Assembly: GCF_000430805.1 (NCBI RefSeq)
Contig: NZ_AUMS01000004.1
Coordinates: 124,001-188,000 of the forward strand
Reading direction: 5' to 3'
DNA from: Chitinilyticum aquatile DSM 21506
Lineage (GTDB): Bacteria; Pseudomonadota; Gammaproteobacteria; Burkholderiales; Chitinibacteraceae
DNA length: 64,000 nucleotides
Shown here: one piece after another, positions 62,354 to 64,000 of the stretch
How positions within the stretch are numbered: the first letter of the stretch is position 1
Layout: the number at the start of each line of letters is the position of its first letter
Notes under the pieces: generated by a model
Told to the model about the DNA's origin: nothing
Seen by the model: only the letters and a program-made list of their open reading frames with translations
The model's database searches: none
Position numbers and translations under genes: made by a program

Positions 62354-62658
62354 GGCTTCACTTTCGACTTCATTATGTTTGATGCCTACGGCATGGTGTT
62401 TTGATGCCGGGGGTGCCCGGCTGCACGTCAGGGGACTTGTCTTGCCAAGCCCCCCGACACCCCCAAGGCGCGCCCGGCCGGCTGCCCTGCTGCGCAGGGT
62501 TCCCTGCGATGCTCGCAATCAACAGCGCGGGTTCGAAACTCGTCCTTCGGGCTCAAACATCTCACCCGCGAAACCCTGTTGATTACTGTGCTTCTCGGCA
62601 GCCTTAAGGGCGATCTCTTACTAAAAAGGGCACTGGATATCCAGCCTTGCAAACGCAT
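62354..62658. other. Unusually long emrA-emrB spacer with hairpin
   Basis: 305 bp inside what should be one operon. It holds a 62-bp imperfect palindrome (62520-62581) and GC-rich stems (CCTGCTGCGCAGG near 62486). No gene is seen. Read-through of emrB from the emrA promoter may be altered. Confidence 0.5.
62520..62581. repeat. 62-bp imperfect palindrome in the emrA-emrB spacer
   Basis: Ends CAACAG/CTGTTG; the arms GCGCGGGTTCGAAA and TTTCGCGGGTGAG can pair in part. It resembles a dispersed intergenic repeat; no second copy is in this window. Confidence 0.5.
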
Positions 62659-63768
62659 TCAGCGCGTCAGGATAGTCACGTCAACCGACAACCCCGGCCG
62701 CAGTGTCACACCGGCGGGCAGCGGATCAAGGCGGATCTTCACCGGCATGCGCTGCACCACCTTGGTGAAATTGCCAGTGGCATTGTCAGGCGGCAGGAGC
62801 GTGAAACGCGCGCCGGTGGCCGGGCTGAAGGAATCGACCCGGCCGGTGAGCGTGATGCCGGGCAGCGCATCGACGCGCACTTCGGCTTTCTGGCCCGGTT
62901 TCACCTCGGCAACTTCGGTTTCCTTCAGGTTCGCGGTTACCCACAGATTGCGGGTGTCGACCAGATACATCAGCGTCTGGCCGGCCTGGATCATCTGGCC
63001 GGGCTCGACCGTGCGTTTGCTCACCACACCGCTGGCCGGCGCCACGACACGGGTATCCGCCAGCTGGTTCTTCGCCAGTGCCAGCGCCGCTTCCGCAGCC
63101 AGCGTCTTCGCTTCGGCCGATTTCAGCCCGGCGCCGGACACCGCCACCTGCTGGCGTGCGGCAACGGCCTGCTCCATCACGGCGTTTTTCTGCGCAATCA
63201 GGCTCTGCACACGCGCTTCGGCCACCTGCACGCTGGTCTCGGCTGCATCGAGCTGCGCCTGGCTGACCATTTTCTGCGCAGCCAGTTCGCGCGAGCGTTG
63301 CAGGTCATTGCGTGCCTTGGCGGCCGTCGCCCGCGCCTCGGCAATCGCCGTTTCGGCCGCCTGCCCCTGTGCAGCGGCGGCAGCGGCGGCGGCATTGGCC
63401 GCACCGATTTTCGCCAGTGCCTCGCCAGGCTGACCGCTCTGCCCGGACGACGCCAACGCGTTGCGCCAGTCGGCCTCGGCCTGCGCCACTTTCGCGATGT
63501 AGTCGCGCGGGTCGATTTCGACCAGCGCCTGCCCGCGCGTCACCGCCGTGTTGTCTTCCACCGGCACCTGCAGCACATAGCCACCGACACGCGCCGAGAC
63601 CGGAATGATGTGGCCTTCGACCTGCGCATTGTCGGTGCCGACATGGCCGTGCGCCCACCAGAGGCGCCAGCCGATCACGGCGGCGACCACCAGCAGGATG
63701 CCGCCGAGAATCTTGCGGGCCCTGTTCTGGCGCGGCGGAGGCGTCACTGTTTTCTCTTGTTCACTCAT
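62659..63768 (-). CDS. emrA: EmrA/HlyD-type membrane fusion protein
   Basis: 369 residues: cytoplasmic N-tail, a TM helix (ILGGILLVVAAVIGWRLWW), beta-barrel/lipoyl part (HVGTDNAQVEGHIIPVSARV, ALVEIDPRDYIAKVAQAEAD), a long Ala-rich coiled-coil hairpin (~90-215) and the second half (TRVVAPASGVVSKRTVEPGQ-like, LWVTANLKETEVAEVKPGQK). It bridges EmrB to an outer-membrane channel. The order tetR-emrA-emrB suggests regulated multidrug export. Confidence 0.92.
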   Translation of the reverse strand: MSEQEKTVTPPPRQNRARKILGGILLVVAAVIGWRLWWAHGHVGTDNAQVEGHIIPVSARVGGYVLQVPVEDNTAVTRGQALVEIDPRDYIAKVAQAEADWRNALASSGQSGQPGEALAKIGAANAAAAAAAAQGQAAETAIAEARATAAKARNDLQRSRELAAQKMVSQAQLDAAETSVQVAEARVQSLIAQKNAVMEQAVAARQQVAVSGAGLKSAEAKTLAAEAALALAKNQLADTRVVAPASGVVSKRTVEPGQMIQAGQTLMYLVDTRNLWVTANLKETEVAEVKPGQKAEVRVDALPGITLTGRVDSFSPATGARFTLLPPDNATGNFTKVVQRMPVKIRLDPLPAGVTLRPGLSVDVTILTR

Positions 63769-63832
63769 AATCCGTTTCCTTGTTGCCGGTCAGGCCGGGC
63801 AGACAGGCTGGCGCACCGCCAGCCCGTATTCT

Positions 63833-64000
63833 TCAAACGAGCGGGCGCAGCAGGCCGTGCTGCAGCATGGCAATCTGCAGCTCCGCGTAATGCGCCGGGT
63901 CAACCGGCCGGCCGTCGTAATCGCCGTAGGTGTTGCGCCAGATATTGGCCAGCAGCAGCGGTGCCAGCAGCTGGCGCGGCGTATGCACCAGATCCACTTC
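63833..64000 (-). CDS. C-terminal part of a probable TetR-type regulator (partial)
   Basis: The last 55 codons of a gene that runs off the right edge (EVDLVHTPRQLLAPLLLANI ... MLQHGLLRPLV). There is a gap of 64 bp to emrA. The helical C-terminus and position fit a TetR/AcrR repressor of the emrAB operon, but the DNA-binding part is outside the window, so this is tentative. Confidence 0.5.
   Translation of the reverse strand, partial: EVDLVHTPRQLLAPLLLANIWRNTYGDYDGRPVDPAHYAELQIAMLQHGLLRPLV

Overview
The window reads as a chromosomal segment of a GC-rich betaproteobacterium, most likely in the order Neisseriales (Chitinibacteraceae/Chromobacteriaceae-like). The reasons are the style of the proteins (NfrB-type glycosyltransferase, CheA with a long P1-P3 linker, an infA with a C-terminal extension, CcoG, EmrAB) and a recurrent chitin theme: a GH18 chitinase, an esterase with two chitin-binding modules and a secreted polysaccharide deacetylase. 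The assignment rests on gene content only. No rRNA, tRNA, CRISPR array or phage module was seen.

Layout. 0.1-10.7 kb: a periplasmic substrate-binding protein, a decayed Sel1-type gene between 41-bp inverted repeats, pncB, a GH18 chitinase, an Ada/Ogt-type protein, two tandem AraC regulators, threonine aldolase and ychF. 10.8-14.8 kb: an A/T-richer accessory island with a two-gene AAA ATPase plus subtilisin-like protease operon that matches the IetAS defence type. 14.9-26.8 kb: a YiiX-type hydrolase, a PH-domain protein, an AraC regulator, the chitin-binding SGNH esterase, a Coa1-like protein, a solute-binding protein, RluA, infA, yggX, ppk1, sixA, slyX and a polysaccharide deacetylase. 26.8-39.1 kb: an MCP, several small secreted proteins, a HAD phosphatase, ccoG, a MocR regulator, a YegD-like Hsp70, a CigR-like protein and an MipA/OmpV porin-like protein.

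39.3-49.5 kb is a chemotaxis cluster: MCP-cheY-STAS-cheA-cheW-cheR-cheB-(receiver + degenerate EAL), followed by a second MCP and a second cheW. 49.5-52.7 kb holds a small lipoyl-like/E3-binding-like protein divergent from a MaoC-phosphate acetyltransferase fusion and ackA (acetyl-CoA/acetyl-phosphate/acetate interconversion). 52.9-57.3 kb is a BcsB-like/NfrB-like exopolysaccharide synthase pair with an intact-looking c-di-GMP-binding MshEN tail. 57.4-60.7 kb is a P-type cation ATPase coupled to a CBS-domain protein. The right edge carries a tetR-emrA-emrB efflux operon on the minus strand.

The most striking unexplained structure is a family of at least 18 palindromes of fixed length (49 bp), spread over the whole window except the defence island and its left flank. 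Outer hexamers GGGTAT/ATACCC and inner AGCCAT/TGGCT keep the same register while the rest varies. Most copies sit 10-35 bp downstream of stop codons. At least four lie inside open genes without breaking the frame, and one forms the end of cheA and the leader of cheW. A second family is a roughly 138-bp MITE-like element with 21-bp terminal inverted repeats (two full copies and one degenerate copy).
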